Assembly (NCBI GenBank): GCA_029379385.1
Contig: CM055613.1
Coordinates: 26,199,652 to 26,263,651, forward strand
Source of the DNA: Quillaja saponaria
Lineage: Eukaryota; Streptophyta; Magnoliopsida; Fabales; Quillajaceae
Direction: 5' to 3'
DNA: 64,000 nt
Of the stretch, positions 47,801-60,000 are shown in pieces; position 1 is the first letter of the stretch, and each line of letters begins with the position of its first letter. Made by a program: the position numbers and the translations under genes. A model generated the notes under the pieces. That model did not search any database. It was not told the DNA's origin and was given only the letters and a program-made list of their open reading frames with translations.

Positions 47801-50800
47801 TTTAATAAATGCACAACTACTCAGAAAACTAGATTGCATTTACAAACAACAAAATCCAGAATCCAAGATTAGTTCAGTCCAGAAATGTGGCTAAGTTTGT
47901 GTCATTTTTCTACAAGACTTTCTTATATTTTAAAAATCTACAGTTTATTCAAACTAGTGTACAAGAAAATATAGTAAACATTGATAATATCACAACAGAA
48001 TGACAATAAAATGCAATCATTTAATATTCTTTGCCAATAATAGTAAAACAATGCCAACAAATATTGAATGGTCAGACATACATGGATGGCCATGCAAAGG
48101 GAGCAAAAAATATGATACTTATAAAGCCACAAAAAGTAAGTACTGAATGGCTTATATTGTTTCCCAATGATGATGCAAGCTTTTTATGACTTTTTCAGGG
48201 TTAGGGAGATAAAGTAATATGAAAAATTTAACAGAATCTGGGAAACCAACATCCAGAGATACATGATCAGAAACACGAGGTGCATTAAATTAAAGGATGT
48301 ACGAGAAACAAATACAATTCATAGTCATTCTTTTATACCTATAGAGCCAATGTTGATAAAGGTTCCCATCGCACCATAATCACCCCAATCCATGAACTCT
48401 AGGATCTTTCGAGTACCAGCAAGCTGCAATGGCATTCCTGCAAGTGCCCCTTCTCCCATTGACCCTTGTACACAAACCTGAGAAAATTTGGAAAAGTTGA
48501 TAGATACAAACAATCTGCATGTTGTGATGTATATACATACATATATATATATATATATATAGATATATATATATATATATACACACACACCTTCACGCGT
48601 TTTCCATCATCAGCAAATGAAAGGGCAAGAACACGAGCAAGTTCCATCAATGTACCTATCCTGTAAACGTCCTGTGCACAAAAATATGGTTAAATTCAAA
48701 CTGATTTTAGGAAACCACAGAGAAAAGAAATTTCATACCATTTCTGGGTTCAGCTCTGGAATATTAATCTCCACCTGTCAATTTAGCATGAGATATTAAT
48801 AAGATAACTTTAGCCCTTGGGATTTAAACTAACTAAAATGTAAATATGGTTTTTTTCTTTTTCTATTGCAAATATAATAGTATCAAAATATGATTTTCCT
48901 CTACTCATCCTCTGCCATCACCCCTTTCCCAAAGCCCCATCTCTTATGTCATTAATTTATGCTCAGAGGAATGACATGGATTCAGACCCCATGTAACAAT
49001 AAGAAGATGGACATAATCGCTGACATTAACAAAACTATCTATCTATCACATATAAGGTAGAGGACAACTACAAACCTTCAACCGAGTTTTTCCATCATTA
49101 ACAGATCTCTTGGTGGCCAGTAGCACATCATCATAAAAGTATTTTCTGATTTCTCTAGAATGGGGAATGTTATTCAACCTAGTAGGAATTCCTCTCCACT
49201 TGTCCTGTAAGAAGCTATAGAAAGATAAGAAAAGAGGCCAATCGTCTGCAATTATGTATGGATACTTTTTAATTTAAACATTAATCACTGGTTTCTACAA
49301 GTTATAACAATCTACCTGGCTCACAGATGCCTGACCTGAATGATTCTTTGTATATACTTTTTCTGATAAAGAGGAATTTGATTAGTCATACAAAACAAGA
49401 TTAAATTAAATTAATCACACAGCTAGCTAAAAAACATTGCATTCATACAGCAAGCATTTTTTTTTGGCAGTTACAAATTACAAAACACAAGACAGAAAAA
49501 AATCGGCTAGGTCAAGAAGCTCCTGAGAATATACCAAGCTAATTCTCTACTCATAAAGGAAAAGAGGAAGCTTTTTGGCTACGAATTACAACTATCACTA
49601 AATGTCAGAGACTTCGATAACTGGCCATGCTAATTCTCAATCTTTGGAGGAGAGAACAATAAGTTTTCAAGTGTTTTTTGGACACACATGACCTTTACAA
49701 TTTACTTCAGAAGTTTCAATAATAATAAATCTTTAAAGTTGAAAAGTAAAACGCTAACTCAATTTTGTGGTAGAGAAAATCAAACCTTCAGTACTATGAA
49801 GTTTGGGAAACAAATGAATCAATGTTTGTTCTTAGTTAATTTCAACCGTCCAACTGTATACAATAAAACAAGGGGACATATGTGGATTTGTCAAATAATA
49901 ATTTTGACTTGCTCATCTTTAAGCACCAATACAGTTAAGCGATCAATAACTGATAGAAAGTCCATGATCACCATGCAAAGGAGATTTACAGATAACATTT
50001 TACATCAGAAAAGAAAGTTTACGTGATTTGAGAAACAAGACAATTGCTTAGTAATGAGAAATCTGTATTGATTAAGAACGAAGAAAGTAATGTACAGAAT
50101 ATTAAGATTGAGAAAATAAGTATATGAGATGCAGGAATAATTGATACTATAATCGAAGGGACAATTCGAAAGGTACAATTTATAATTTCATCAAAAGCTT
50201 TTTTACAATGTAATACTAGGGGTCATTATATAGACTCCCTAAAAACCCTAGTAGCATAAAAGATAAATACTTAGAGTCCTAATAAAAGGAAACCCTAATA
50301 ACATAAAGCTAGAATCCTAATAAAAATGAAACTAATAACTAATAATAATACTAAAATACTACTAATTCTAATATTACATAATTTAAAAACTACTAAATTA
50401 TACATCCTAAATTATATTACTTCATTCTCCATCATTAATATTACATAATTTAAAAACTACTAAATTATACATCATAAATTCTATTACTTCATTCTCCATC
50501 AATATGTACATAATCTGGAAAATTCCGCCTTCTATATAGGTTGATGAATCAGATGCCACTAAACATGGATTGCAAAAACCACATTATACGTATGTCTAAG
50601 AAATTCATTAAGCGAAAATCAAATCTTGAAAAGGCTTACCTAATTTCGTTTTATTCACTTTATCTTGCTGCACTTGTGATAGCAACAAGTCAATTTCTTT
50701 GAAAACTACTTCCTTCGGGCGGTTTCCATCAATCTATACACCGTGAAATAATATCTTTTTCTTAAAAAAAGAAAAGAGATTTAAAACAGTTCAACATTCT

Positions 50801-53800
50801 TGGACTGATAGGATCAAAATCAATAAGATAAATTATTTATATGCAAGAACCTTATTCATTATGTTTGAGTATGTGGATGATATTGCTTGTGAATTTTGTT
50901 TATATATTTCTAGACGTGACTTAACCTGCAAGAAATAAGAAAAATGTGTTAGGTGCTTAAAGTGGATATCAGATTCACTTAATTGTAGCGAGGAAAACAC
51001 AATAAACTAATACAAATGGAACAGAAAATGTCTGATGCAATATGTTCTCTCATCAATCAGCTTCATAATATTCTAATGCCTGTAAACAAAATATCAAATT
51101 CAAGAGACAAGGTAGAAACTATGCATGCACACTTTTGTACCAAAAATAATAAGAAAAAAAGAAAAATGTAAGCATGGAAACAGATGCATGACAATTGAAC
51201 AACATGAAATGGAGATAGAAAGCCAAAACTTCCGTCAAGGGTTAGAACATGAGGTGGCAGGGACTTAAAGACATTATAAGTATAAATCAAAAACATTTCA
51301 GCTTCTGCATCCTAGATACATCATTTCCTAGACATAAAGACAAGAACTTGAATTATTTTTGTCTTATTTCATATAATCTCAGTGTTTACACGCATACTTT
51401 CTTGCTTCACATAATCCACAAACAAATACTCTGAATCATAGTTGTTGAATCAAGATTCGACTTGTGAATCAAAATTCTTATTTTGAGAATTGTGAATTGA
51501 GAATAGTATCGAATCGTACAATTCAGCATAAATTCTAAAAATAAATATTAAATTTAATATTTATAATTAGACATCTAATATTTGTACCTTTAAGGTAGGG
51601 GAAAGTGAAGTGTTTCATTCTTCTTCTTGTTATAATTATTTTATTTCTTATTGTTCAAGAAGAATATAAAAGATTTGTAGCTTTTGCATTTGAATCAAAG
51701 AAATACTACTAAAATAAATAAATAGCAAGAATAGTAACACTAACAACTTTAAAAGATGTGGTAGGGATATTATCTAATGCCAACATCCAAGTAAAATTAG
51801 GAAATGTGTAAGTGCTAATGAATTGAGTAAGCAAAAATAATATACTACTTGTGTTACCAAAAAGTCAAAATCCGTGAGATTCTTTACAGAGTTTCTCTCT
51901 CAGCCAACTATAAAAAAGAATTTGACACCCAATGGCTCTTATCCATACAACTTAGATATAGAGTTTGAAACCCAAACCTAATCTTGGCTCGATTTCCAAA
52001 AACTCTAATCCTCTCTTTCTTTTCTCTAACAGCCACATAAAGAAAAAGAAAAAGAAAAAGGAACCTCTAGTTGTCTATTTCGTCTAAGAGACAGCTCAAC
52101 CCCTCTCCTTTTCAAGCCTTTTTTGTTCTATGATTTGACCGCTTATATAGCACCTGCGTGAACTTTCCCGTCATGTCTTTTTCCAGCTATGCTCCTTTTA
52201 TTTTTTGGAAAATCCCCCTTTGCCTCTATCCAGTGGTGCTCTATTTATTTTCTGGAAAACCCCCTTGTCCCTCTTTTCAGCAATGCTTCTATTATTTTTC
52301 CGGTAAATCCAATTGTGCCTCTTTCCAACCAACACGAGTACTGTTTAGGGTACTTACGTTCGTCAAATAGATTGAACCTTAACCTATTGTTCTTGGGTTG
52401 TTGTAAATGAGGGAGTGTTGAGATTGATAATTGAGTTTTGTGAAGTTTAGCAAGAGAAAGTTTAGAGAGAGAAACCCAAGAGAATTGTGGGTAGTATGTA
52501 TTGTGTATTATTCCAGTCTTGAAGCCTCTTAAATAGAAGTTAGTAGCTGATTATAAAACAATAAGAAAAGAATATCAATATGTTTTCATCATTATGTTTA
52601 AGCATAATGAACATGCTTTAAATTAAAGTATGATTATTATGCTAAGCATAATGATGAATATTCTTCCCCCATTATCTTAGTGGACCCAAAGTATGATCAT
52701 TATGCTAATGCATAATGATCAATATTCTTCTTCCATAATGGACAATTATGGTTATCACCATGCTACCAGTAATGGAAGGGACCCTCCTATTTGGTGGAGA
52801 ACTATTTAATATTCTAACACTCTCCTCAAGTTGGAGCATATAAATTATATGTACCAAGCTTGTTACACAGATATCAAAATCGACTACCCCCTAAGGATTT
52901 AGTAAATAAATCAGCTAACTGGCCTTCAGACTTCGCATAGACTATTTTGATTGTGTTATCTAGAAGCTTCTCTCTAACAAAGTGACAATCAACCTCTATA
53001 TGTTTTGTTCTTTCATGGAACACAGGATTAGAGGCAATATGTAAAGTAGCTTGATTATTACATGTTAGCTCTATAGGCTTTGAGTGCTGAAACCCGATTT
53101 CTTCCAACAAGTGCTTCTACCAAACTAACTCAGCAGTCGTATAAGTCATGGCTCTATATTCAGATTCAACATTGGATCTTGCAACAACATTTTTCTTTTT
53201 ACTTTTCCAAGAAATGAGATTTCTGCCCAAAAAGACACAATATCCTGTAGTGGATCTTCTGTCAAAAAAAGAGCCGGCCCAATCTGCAAAACTGTAACCC
53301 TGAACAGAAATAGAGTCATATTTTTTTACCAAATTGTGACCATGACCATGTCCTTGAACCAAGATGTGACCATGATTCTTGTATAATAGTCCCTTTTCTG
53401 GTGCAGTTTTAAGATATCACAGAATACAAATAACTGCATTCCAATGAGAAGTGCGAGATTGAGCAAGAAATTGACTAAACACACCAGTGAAAAAGGCAAT
53501 ATATGGTCTAGTTACTATGAGGTAATTCAACTTACCAACTATGCATCTGTATTATTCAGGATTTGCCAGAAACTGTCCTTCATTAGGTACAAGTTTGACA
53601 TTAGGATCCATAAGAGTATCAACAGGTTTTGAGTCTAACATTCCTGTATCACTCAACACATCAAGGACAATATTTTCTCTGAGAGAGAGCTATCAAATTG
53701 CGATCTAGCAACTTCAATGCCCAAGAAATACTTCAATTGTCCCAAGTCTTTATCTGAAACTTGAAGTGTAAGAAAGAATTCAATTGTTGAATGCCAGAAC

Positions 53801-56800
53801 TATCATCACTAGTGATCACAATATCATCAACATATACAATTAATAGAATTCCGCCATGAAGTATATGCTTGTAGAAGACAGAGTGGTCAATAGAACATTG
53901 GTGAAACCCAAAACTAAGAACAACTTGATTGAATCTCCCTAACCAATAGGAGATTATTTCAAACCATACAAAGATTTCTTCAGTCGACAAACCAAGTTAC
54001 TCTCCCCCTGAGCTACAAATCCAGGAGGTTGCTCTATAAAAACTTCTCCATCCAAGTCACCATCAAGAAATGCATTTTTGATATCTAGTTGATACAGAGG
54101 CTAATCAAAAATAGCAGCAAGAGAAATAAAAACTCTGACTGAGGTGATTTTAGCAACTGGAGAAAAAGTTTCGGAGTAATCCATGCCATAAATCTATATG
54201 TAAGCTTTTTGCTACAAGACAAGCTTTTAAATGATCAACAGAACCATTAGGATGAACTTTCACAATATATACCCACCAACAGCCAACAATAGGCTCGCCA
54301 GCAGGTAAGGAGACCAGATCCCAAGTGCCATTATTGTGTAAGGCATCATCTCATCAACCATGGCTTGTCACCACCCCGGATGGGCAAGTGCATCACTAGT
54401 TGTCTTAACTGGTTGTACTACCGAAGAGGATATCCGTAACAATCAAGCAAAGATGTCATCGAGAGAGGGGCAGATGAACTAGCTAAAATCTGATGGCGAA
54501 CCGAATCAAGATCGGCTTGAAGGCCCTAAAGAGTAAGAATCATAAAAAGCTTGTCTTGTTGCTCCTCTTGAGTAGCAACACTAGTAGTGACAGGTAATAA
54601 CTATGCAAATTCAGCTCTCACATTCTGAATTTTACCCAAATAAGTAGGCATATCCTGATCAAGCTGTCTCAAGTTCAACATATTAGTACCCACAGTGTAA
54701 AAGCGTTGAATATCATTAGTGTAAAGTGCTTTGGCCCTTTTCTACAATTCTGAACAAGTTTTTTAAGCACAAAAAATTTATAAAATTGAAGGAAAAAGGG
54801 ATGCCCAGAGCAACCTACATAATTGAGCATCAACTTTCTTCTACACTGGTTGATCCTTTTTAGGAAATTCAGCTAAAGTTGTAAATAAATTATCTTCATG
54901 TCCCTAACCCATAAACTATAATTCAATCAAAGCAGCCCATGACAGAGAATTAGAACCTAATAATTTTTCGGTCGTTATAACAAGATTACTAGAGAAGGCA
55001 GGTGTAAAAATATGAGATTTGGAAATAGAAGGAGATTCTTCAAATGTAGACATACTGTATTTGTCAATGATAAATATGTCTGGAATTTGAAAAACAATAG
55101 AGAAACCGAGAAAATATCGAGAAAGAACAAAACCTTGTTTATCGAGAGATTAGTCGCTGGAAAGAGGCGCAATAGGAAAATAAAGGAACTGCTAGAAAGA
55201 GGCGCAACAAGAAAACAGGGATTCTCTAACCTTACTCTGATACCATGTGAAGTTTAGAGAGAGAAACCCAAAAGAATTGTAGGTAAATTGTATTGTGTAT
55301 TGTTCCACTCTTGAAGCTTCTTAAATATAAGTTAGTGGCTGATTATAAAATAATAAAAAAAGAATATCAATATGCTTTCATCATTATGTTTAAGCATAAT
55401 GATCGTGTTTTAAATTAAAGTATGATTATTATGCTAAGCATAATGATGAATATTCTTCCTCTATTATCTTAGTGGAGGGGACCCAAAGTATGATCATTAT
55501 GCTAAGCATAATGATCAATATTCTTCTTCCATAATGGACAATTATGGTTATCACCATGATACCGTAATGGAAGGGACCCTCCTATTTGGTGGAGAACTAT
55601 TTAATATTCCAACAAGTTTTACAAGTAGAAGATTTAGCATTATATGCTCTATCTTGAAGGGGACTGTTAGGAATATAATCGTAATGTATTGTTAAGTCCC
55701 ACATTGCTTAGATGAGAAAGTCTATGTTTTATTGTTTACTAGAAATAAAGGTTGTAGGTGCAGACTTTGATTAATCAATCAATCCTACAAACCTTTTCCT
55801 CATTATATTTTATTTAACATGAGCAAAGAATTAATTATTAACTTCCAGGTATCCTGATTTTATAAAAATTTCTGTATACTCATCAGATACATATTGTACC
55901 CAATATTTGTATTGGTGTTGATGCTTCCTAAAGAGAATTGAATGGGAACAGTAAATGAAGTGCCTCTTTTTATCATGAAGTACTTTGAAAGAGACTTATA
56001 AAAAAAATTGAAGTACTTTGAAACATATTGCCCATATGGAAAATACCCAGGGCTATTTTACTTCATTGAACTAAAAATATAAAAATAGTTAAAAATTGTT
56101 TTTCTTTGCAAGAAGTTAGCCCCTATGTGACCACTGTTTATTCCTTCATAATGTAGACTTGCATAACCTAAATATTCAAAGCATAGACTACATCACATCT
56201 CAAGAAAAACAAAATTTTCAAAGATAGGATTTTTGGAATTCAGCAAGAACTTTAGATATGGTAATCGATAAAGAAGCTTCAATTCTAGACAACCCCCATC
56301 AAATTGGACACCCATCTCAAGAAAACAAGACAAAATCATAACATTGAAATCTTTCTCTGTGTGTCTAAAGACTCTCAACCAGCAGTTCTAAATCCTCTGA
56401 CCTTAGGAGTGTTAAGAGTTCTGAAAAACAGGGCAGAGGGACTGGTCATAAAGCTTGAATCTTAGTGCATCATTCACAAAGCAATTGATGCATTTGTACA
56501 GTAAAGTTCTTACTTTCAATAAATCAAGAAATTCCACAAAGCCCCCACCCCTCCCCAACTAGCACCACAATTCTGTTGGCTCTATTGAGTGAAGATGACA
56601 GATGAAGTGGCAGATGGTATACAGTCTTGGTTATATTTTTATGAAGGGGAGAGATAGCAACAGTTATATAAATGATATAAATGAAAAATTAAATGCAGTC
56701 ATACTTTCTCTTCAGTGTCATCAGGACGGGTAACAAGTCTTGCTTTAATTTCTTCAGTTTCTGGTGGGAAATTCTTGACATGATATATCTTTCCAGTCAC

Positions 56801-58075
56801 TGAATCTAGCCTTCTACCAACACATCTGTCGATCAGAATTTCATCAGGAACCTGGGTATTAGAAAATTTCCTATCTCAGCATGTGTGATGCCACTGATTA
56901 ACATCTATATAAGGCCATTGAACTGTTAAACAATCAAAAAACTCATACTGGATAAAGTGGAAAAATGCAATACTAGAGACACAGAACATCACTGTATTAC
57001 AAGGGTATGAACTTCTTTTTTATGAGTTAATTTAATTTAGTTACATCAAAAATTCAGAATAGTGGTGATTTTTGATGGTATCTTGCAGAGAAAAATATTT
57101 ATGGAGTTCTGAAAAAAATAAAGATGAAATGTTGTCCATATCTTTGAAGTATATTGGAGATTACACATCAAGAAAAAATATATTTTGTGAGGATTAACAT
57201 GAAAGTAAAAATCAGGAAACGGCCAATCACAATTAACAATAATTCCAATGGTAATTCACATACATCTAATACAATGTAGATATCTGGTCTGATCTGGACT
57301 TTCTCCAGACTCTCTGCTTGTGTAAAACTCCTCGGATACCCGTCTAGAAGCCACCCTTTTTCTTTTGCATCTTCACGAGATAATCTTGCTGTAACCATCT
57401 GAAAACAAAACATTTCTTTCAAGTCACATAAAAATGGACCAGGAAAACAATTAAGAGGTAAGACAACTCTTGTAGTACAGCTGTCACGATTTCATCTGGA
57501 ACCAAACTGCCAGCTTTCATGAACTCCTTAGCTTTATTCCCAATTTCTGTCCCAGCAGATACTTCTGCTCTTAGCAGGTCCCCAGTTGATATGTGCACCA
57601 AACCAAACTGAAGAACCAATAAAAAGGATCAAGTATGTAATATGGACACCCAATGATTTGAAATTTATATTTCACGTGCCACAATGAGTTGCAATTACCT
57701 TCTGGACAATCAACTTACATTGAGTCCCTTTGCCTGATGCTGGTGCACCTGATATCATAACCTTCAATGGCTCGCTGATTGAACAATTCACTTTCAGTCC
57801 CTGACCAAAAGAAAACAGAGATTAAGCAAAACCAACTTATCTATAAGAAACCATAAAAAATTAATACTAACCTTGGCATTTAGGTTTACTTTCAAGTGGG
57901 TATCACCGAAAACACTGTACGAGCGAAGACCATGACTGTGGAAAGAAGACTGAGGAAGAGAGAGACATGAAGAGTATGAGGAATAAGAAGGGTAAAAAGA
58001 TATGGTGGGGAAAGGAGAAACAGAGGGAGAGGGAGCGATATTGGAGTGCAGAGAAGCCAGTGAGGTAGGCAACAT
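44817..58075 (-). CDS. AMK5: Chloroplast adenylate kinase with C-terminal DUF1995 domain (AK5/AT5G35170 type), carrying an in-frame TAG
   Basis: Nineteen coding exons on the minus strand: 58075-57872, 57800-57699, 57607-57479, 57398-57264, 56851-56705, 50925-50851, 50733-50640, 49362-49316, 49204-49076, 48774-48739, 48671-48591, 48477-48339, 47779-47700, 47566-47501, 45917-45888, 45807-45698, 45254-45117, 45002-44973, 44841-44817. All introns are GT-AG and phases agree, giving 598 residues if the TAG at 45247-45245 is ignored. With it, the product ends at residue 537. The enzyme interconverts ATP+AMP and 2 ADP, and its Ser/Pro-rich N-terminus suggests plastid import. The family member I know (AT5G35170) is of similar length. 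A start at 58288 in the same frame would add 71 residues; 58075 is preferred because [11 protein letters not shown] begins a typical transit peptide. Codons on both sides of the TAG are well conserved in type, so the lesion is either recent, an allele, or a base-call error. Confidence 0.88.
45117..45254 (-). pseudogene. AMK5: Coding exon 17 with in-frame TAG stop
   Basis: After the junction codon CGG, the exon reads ATG TCT TAG CCA TAT CGT TAT. The TAG (45247-45245) replaces a Tyr in the family block MSYPYRYEL, as I recall it; one C-to-G or T-to-G change would explain it. The remaining 43 codons are open and family-like. Exon 17 is 138 bases, a multiple of three, and joins in frame if skipped (CG plus G gives CGG). 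The stop lies 158 spliced bases upstream of the last junction, so nonsense-mediated decay is expected for the full transcript. Confidence 0.8.
46252..46930. mobile_element. hAT-type MITE in adenylate kinase intron 14
   Basis: Element 46260-46922 (663 bp) has perfect 16 bp terminal inverted repeats CAGTGTTATCAAAGGC and exact 8 bp target-site duplications ACATCACT (46252-46259 and 46923-46930). An 8 bp duplication and CAGTG ends are hallmarks of hAT elements. The interior is non-coding with GGCGC-rich sub-terminal stretches. It lies between coding exons 14 and 15, away from splice sites. Confidence 0.85.
48478..48590 (-). repeat. TA/GT microsatellite filling short intron 11
   Basis: The intron is 113 bases. 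On the minus strand its donor is GTGTGTGTGT, which runs straight into about 40 bases of TA repeat with one interruption. The compound repeat occupies about half the intron and includes the donor site itself. Confidence 0.85.
50375..50505. repeat. ~70 bp direct duplication in intron 7
   Basis: ATTACATAATTTAAAAACTA begins near 50374 and again near 50443. Both units continue to ATTACTTCATTCTCCATCA. The preceding stretch (50200-50370) is built of CCTAATAA-type short repeats, and the end CTCCATCA resembles the terminus of an old LTR fragment. Confidence 0.6.
52185..52330. repeat. Three ~48 bp tandem units
   Basis: Each unit has a GCT(C/T)C-TTTATT(A)TTTT block, GGAAAA(T/C)CCCC or a variant, and CCTCT-TCCAG or TTTCAG. 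All three lie in the large intron 5 of the adenylate kinase gene, just left of the copia insertion. They may belong to a leader or LTR of the older element into which the copia jumped. Confidence 0.5.
52874..54360 (-). pseudogene. Copia reverse transcriptase and RNase H remnants
   Basis: Minus-strand reading from about 54300 gives a VGC-WVY-VK block, then [11 protein letters not shown] near 54175, [13 protein letters not shown] near 54085 and [10 protein letters not shown] near 54040. The catalytic YVDDIVITS is at about 53834. RNase H pieces follow: SFADWAGS (53295), ESEYRAM (53160) and HFVREKL...[10 protein letters not shown] (52990-52880). The gene is split by stops and frameshifts. Confidence 0.8.
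54440..55085 (-). pseudogene. Copia gag remnant, joined directly to RT by deletion
   Basis: Minus-strand translation from about 55050 shows a gag start, then a [19 protein letters not shown] block near 54960-54905, and a [15 protein letters not shown] block near 54830-54785. These are familiar in plant copia gag. The frame decays by 54500, and RT-type sequence begins by 54330. The protease and integrase that should sit between them are not found. Confidence 0.65.
55620..55850 (+). repeat. Older LTR fragment flanking the copia insertion
   Basis: A polypurine-like TTGAAGGGGAC (55656-55666) precedes TGTTAGGAATATAATCG, then a TTAAGTCCCACATTGCTTAG segment common near plant LTR starts. This suggests that the copia element landed in an earlier plus-strand retroelement remnant. 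No second LTR of this older element was located. Confidence 0.45.
55851..56704 (-). other. Remainder of adenylate kinase intron 5
   Basis: AT-rich intron sequence without recognised features. The whole intron (56704-50926) is 5779 bases, of which at least 3.2 kb is inserted retroelement. Confidence 0.6.
56705..58075 (-). other. AMK5: Adenylate kinase domain exons 1-5 of the AK5-type gene
   Basis: Exon 1 (68 codons) is the putative transit peptide. Exon 2 holds the P-loop [10 protein letters not shown] (residues 86-95). Exon 3 holds the NMP-binding start [11 protein letters not shown]. Exon 4 holds WLLDGYPRS (161-169), whose Arg contacts AMP. Exon 5 holds the LID start [15 protein letters not shown] and the later TRPDDTEEK. 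All catalytic landmarks of a long-LID adenylate kinase are present and undamaged, so the kinase part should fold even if the C-terminus is lost. Exons 1 to 5 have phase-0 junctions. Confidence 0.9.
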
Positions 58076-58659
58076 TTTGCCTCGCTGAGTGAGAGAGAAG
58101 AGACTATTTTTGCAAAAGGAATGGAATGAATGGGTGTAATGAGACGAAGAAGGATTAGCGAAAGAAAATAAACAAACTTGGGAGGCCCCTCTTTTTAAGT
58201 GGTTCTGGCGTTGAGCACAACACCAACGGATAATAGAAGCCACTGGTTCAGTCGAGCGTGTGGCGACACTGGGTTTGGGTGGTCCCATTTCTCCAATATT
58301 ATAGTTGAATAACTTTTGGGATCGGAAAAAACAGTTTACATAAAGTGTATGGTAGTTTTTTTTATTACATGTGAAAAATTATTAGCGTGAATAGAAATTT
58401 ATGTTTTGGTAGCAAAAAGTTTAGGTTGCTTCATATTTCATTTCATGCAATTTATTTATTTTTTTAGAGATTGTGTGTCTGCTATTTGCTTTATGTAAAC
58501 AAGTCTAATCATTTCCAGTTTTTGTTCAAGGTAATCTAAGTCGAAATTACAAAATTGATAAAATTTATTATCCAAAATCTTCCTAGACATATTCAAACTT
58601 AAAAAAAAAATTAATTAATTAAAATAATAAAACTCACTGACTATTAGGCTAACTCTTAC

Positions 58660-59340
58660 TTTATCTTTGTCTAAAAGGTGAAGAGATCCCATGGAGAGAC
58701 CTGGAGAGAAGCAAAACGACCTCGTTCTAAAATTTTAAAAAGAAAATTACTAAATTCAGAAATGCCTTAATTTTGCCTATTTTAAATTTTTTCTTTCTGG
58801 ACTGTATACTGCTCTAACTTGTCCTCTCCAATGGCAGAAGCTTCTACATCATTTTCTAAACTTGTATTTTAACTACTAAGAAGACCTCCCTCTCTCTTTC
58901 AAACTCCCCAAACAGATCATGTAATTTGATCTTTACCTCACCTGAATTTTCTCGATCCTCTTATTACGTTGTAAAGTAGAAAATGAAAATTTCAGTTGAA
59001 GGTGAAGGTGAAATCTTAAAATGAAATGGAAGGACTTTTGGGTTCTTTAATCAAAACTTTCTTTTTCTATAATGGAGAAGAAGATCAATGAAAGATTAGA
59101 AGAAAACAAAACTTTCAGAGAAAGTAGAGAGTGGGTGCTTCAAGCCCACTTTGAAAATTTCAATCTTTCGCCATCCCAATAGCCAAATCTGTAAGAGGAG
59201 AAGGGAGTAAAGAGCAGAGTCACGAAGCCTAGCAATTTTTTTTAATGTCTTAAAAACAGCCTCGTTTTACACCTCTCCAAGGACCTCTAATTTACTTTCC
59301 ATTAGATCCGTTCTCGTTTAAAAGAGAGCTCAATAAAACA
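58660..59340. mobile_element. Possible foldback/MULE-like MITE between adenylate kinase and TM9 genes
   Basis: The left side (about 58680-58760) reads AGATCCCATGGAGAGACCTGGAGAG and then AAAACGACCTCGTT. The reverse complement of the right side (about 59330-59235) reads GGATCTAATGGAAAG, then GAGGTCCTTGGAGAGG and AAAACGAGGCTGTT. The match is imperfect but extended. The interior is non-coding. No target-site duplication was fixed. Confidence 0.45.
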
Positions 59341-59462
59341 ATAATTAAACATTTGAATTCAAAATCTCACTTGAACAAATTATTATTGGGCCATCACCTC
59401 ATTAAATAGAAATATGTTAAATCTTATAAGGATGCTAGAAACACCAAAATGTAGCAATAAAC

Positions 59463-59582
59463 TTCCGGCATTACATAATTGAGTACTATCAAATCACCAA
59501 GCCATGTTGTCTAATGGATTAGCGACTACCACTTGATTCCGGCATTACACAATAGAATACCATCAAATCACCAAGCCCTGTT
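59463..59582. repeat. Tandem duplication, 74 bp period
   Basis: TTCCGGCATTACA(T/C)AAT starts at 59463 and 59537. Both units run through ATCAAATCACCAAGCC(A/C)TGTT with a few differences. Confidence 0.75.
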
Positions 59583-60000
59583 AGTCTGATATGTCAGCAA
59601 TGAACTCTTCCCAATTGTTTTGCCTTGTTGCAGAGAAAAATGAGGCAAGAGATGCAGATAAATGGTTGATGGCACAACAAAATAAGATACCAGCTTATGA
59701 TTATTATTGGCATTAAAATTGTGCTTTTGAAAACATATTAACGTACCAACTGACAACATTTTCCGCCTCCTATCCACCAGAAACAAAGAAACTTAACTAT
59801 CACGCAATGATAAGTATCTGATATGAATTAAGCAAAACTGAAAGAAATTCAAATTATTGTTTGACATTCACTAAATTCCCTCTAACAAAATAAAAAGAGA
59901 AAATGTAAAACATGATTGAACATTTCTACGGATTGCAACTTCTGTAAAAGTCTCTCAATGACCAACTCTATTCTTCCAAGTGATGAATTTTGCAGGATCT

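Larger units (their letters stand above)
44817..49204 (-). other. AMK5: DUF1995 domain exons 9-19 of the AK5-type gene
   Basis: The domain starts at [12 protein letters not shown] (residue 312) and continues with [55 protein letters not shown] and [10 protein letters not shown] 10-codon micro-exon ([10 protein letters not shown]) comes next, then LEYAASF and [10 protein letters not shown]. The nonsense codon falls two residues after that last block. Downstream codons still spell YRYELYKRV, a [13 protein letters not shown] block and a terminal GFLSGIF. DUF1995 is a plastid-associated domain of unproven function, found in photosynthesis-related proteins. Its fusion to adenylate kinase is typical of this plant family. 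Confidence 0.85.
52434..55619 (-). mobile_element. Internally deleted Ty1/copia element in adenylate kinase intron 5
   Basis: LTRs 52439-52819 (381 bp) and 55246-55614 (369 bp) are flanked by exact 5 bp duplications AGTTT (52434-52438, 55615-55619). Inside the 5' (right) LTR, the minus strand shows TGGTATCAGAG (55245-55235), the initiator-Met tRNA site. A polypurine run GAGGAGAG abuts the 3' (left) LTR. The 2.4 kb interior has gag and RT/RNase H remnants, but protease and integrase are missing, so it is a deletion derivative and cannot move on its own. It is opposite to no gene: its strand is that of the host gene. Confidence 0.9.

Noticed and set aside
48325..48666. Several frames rich in Tyr-Ile repeats on both strands
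   Set aside because: They are translations of the TA microsatellite in intron 11 plus flanking real exon sequence.
58076..58288. Upstream in-frame ATG at 58288 as start of the adenylate kinase
   Set aside because: It has a good context (ATGG), but the 71 residues it adds do not look like a transit peptide, whereas [11 protein letters not shown] does. Not excluded.
59505..59545. tRNA-like string (GTTGTCTAATGGATTAGCGAC)
   Set aside because: It resembles an A-box, but I could fold no cloverleaf around it and it lies in a 74 bp tandem duplication.
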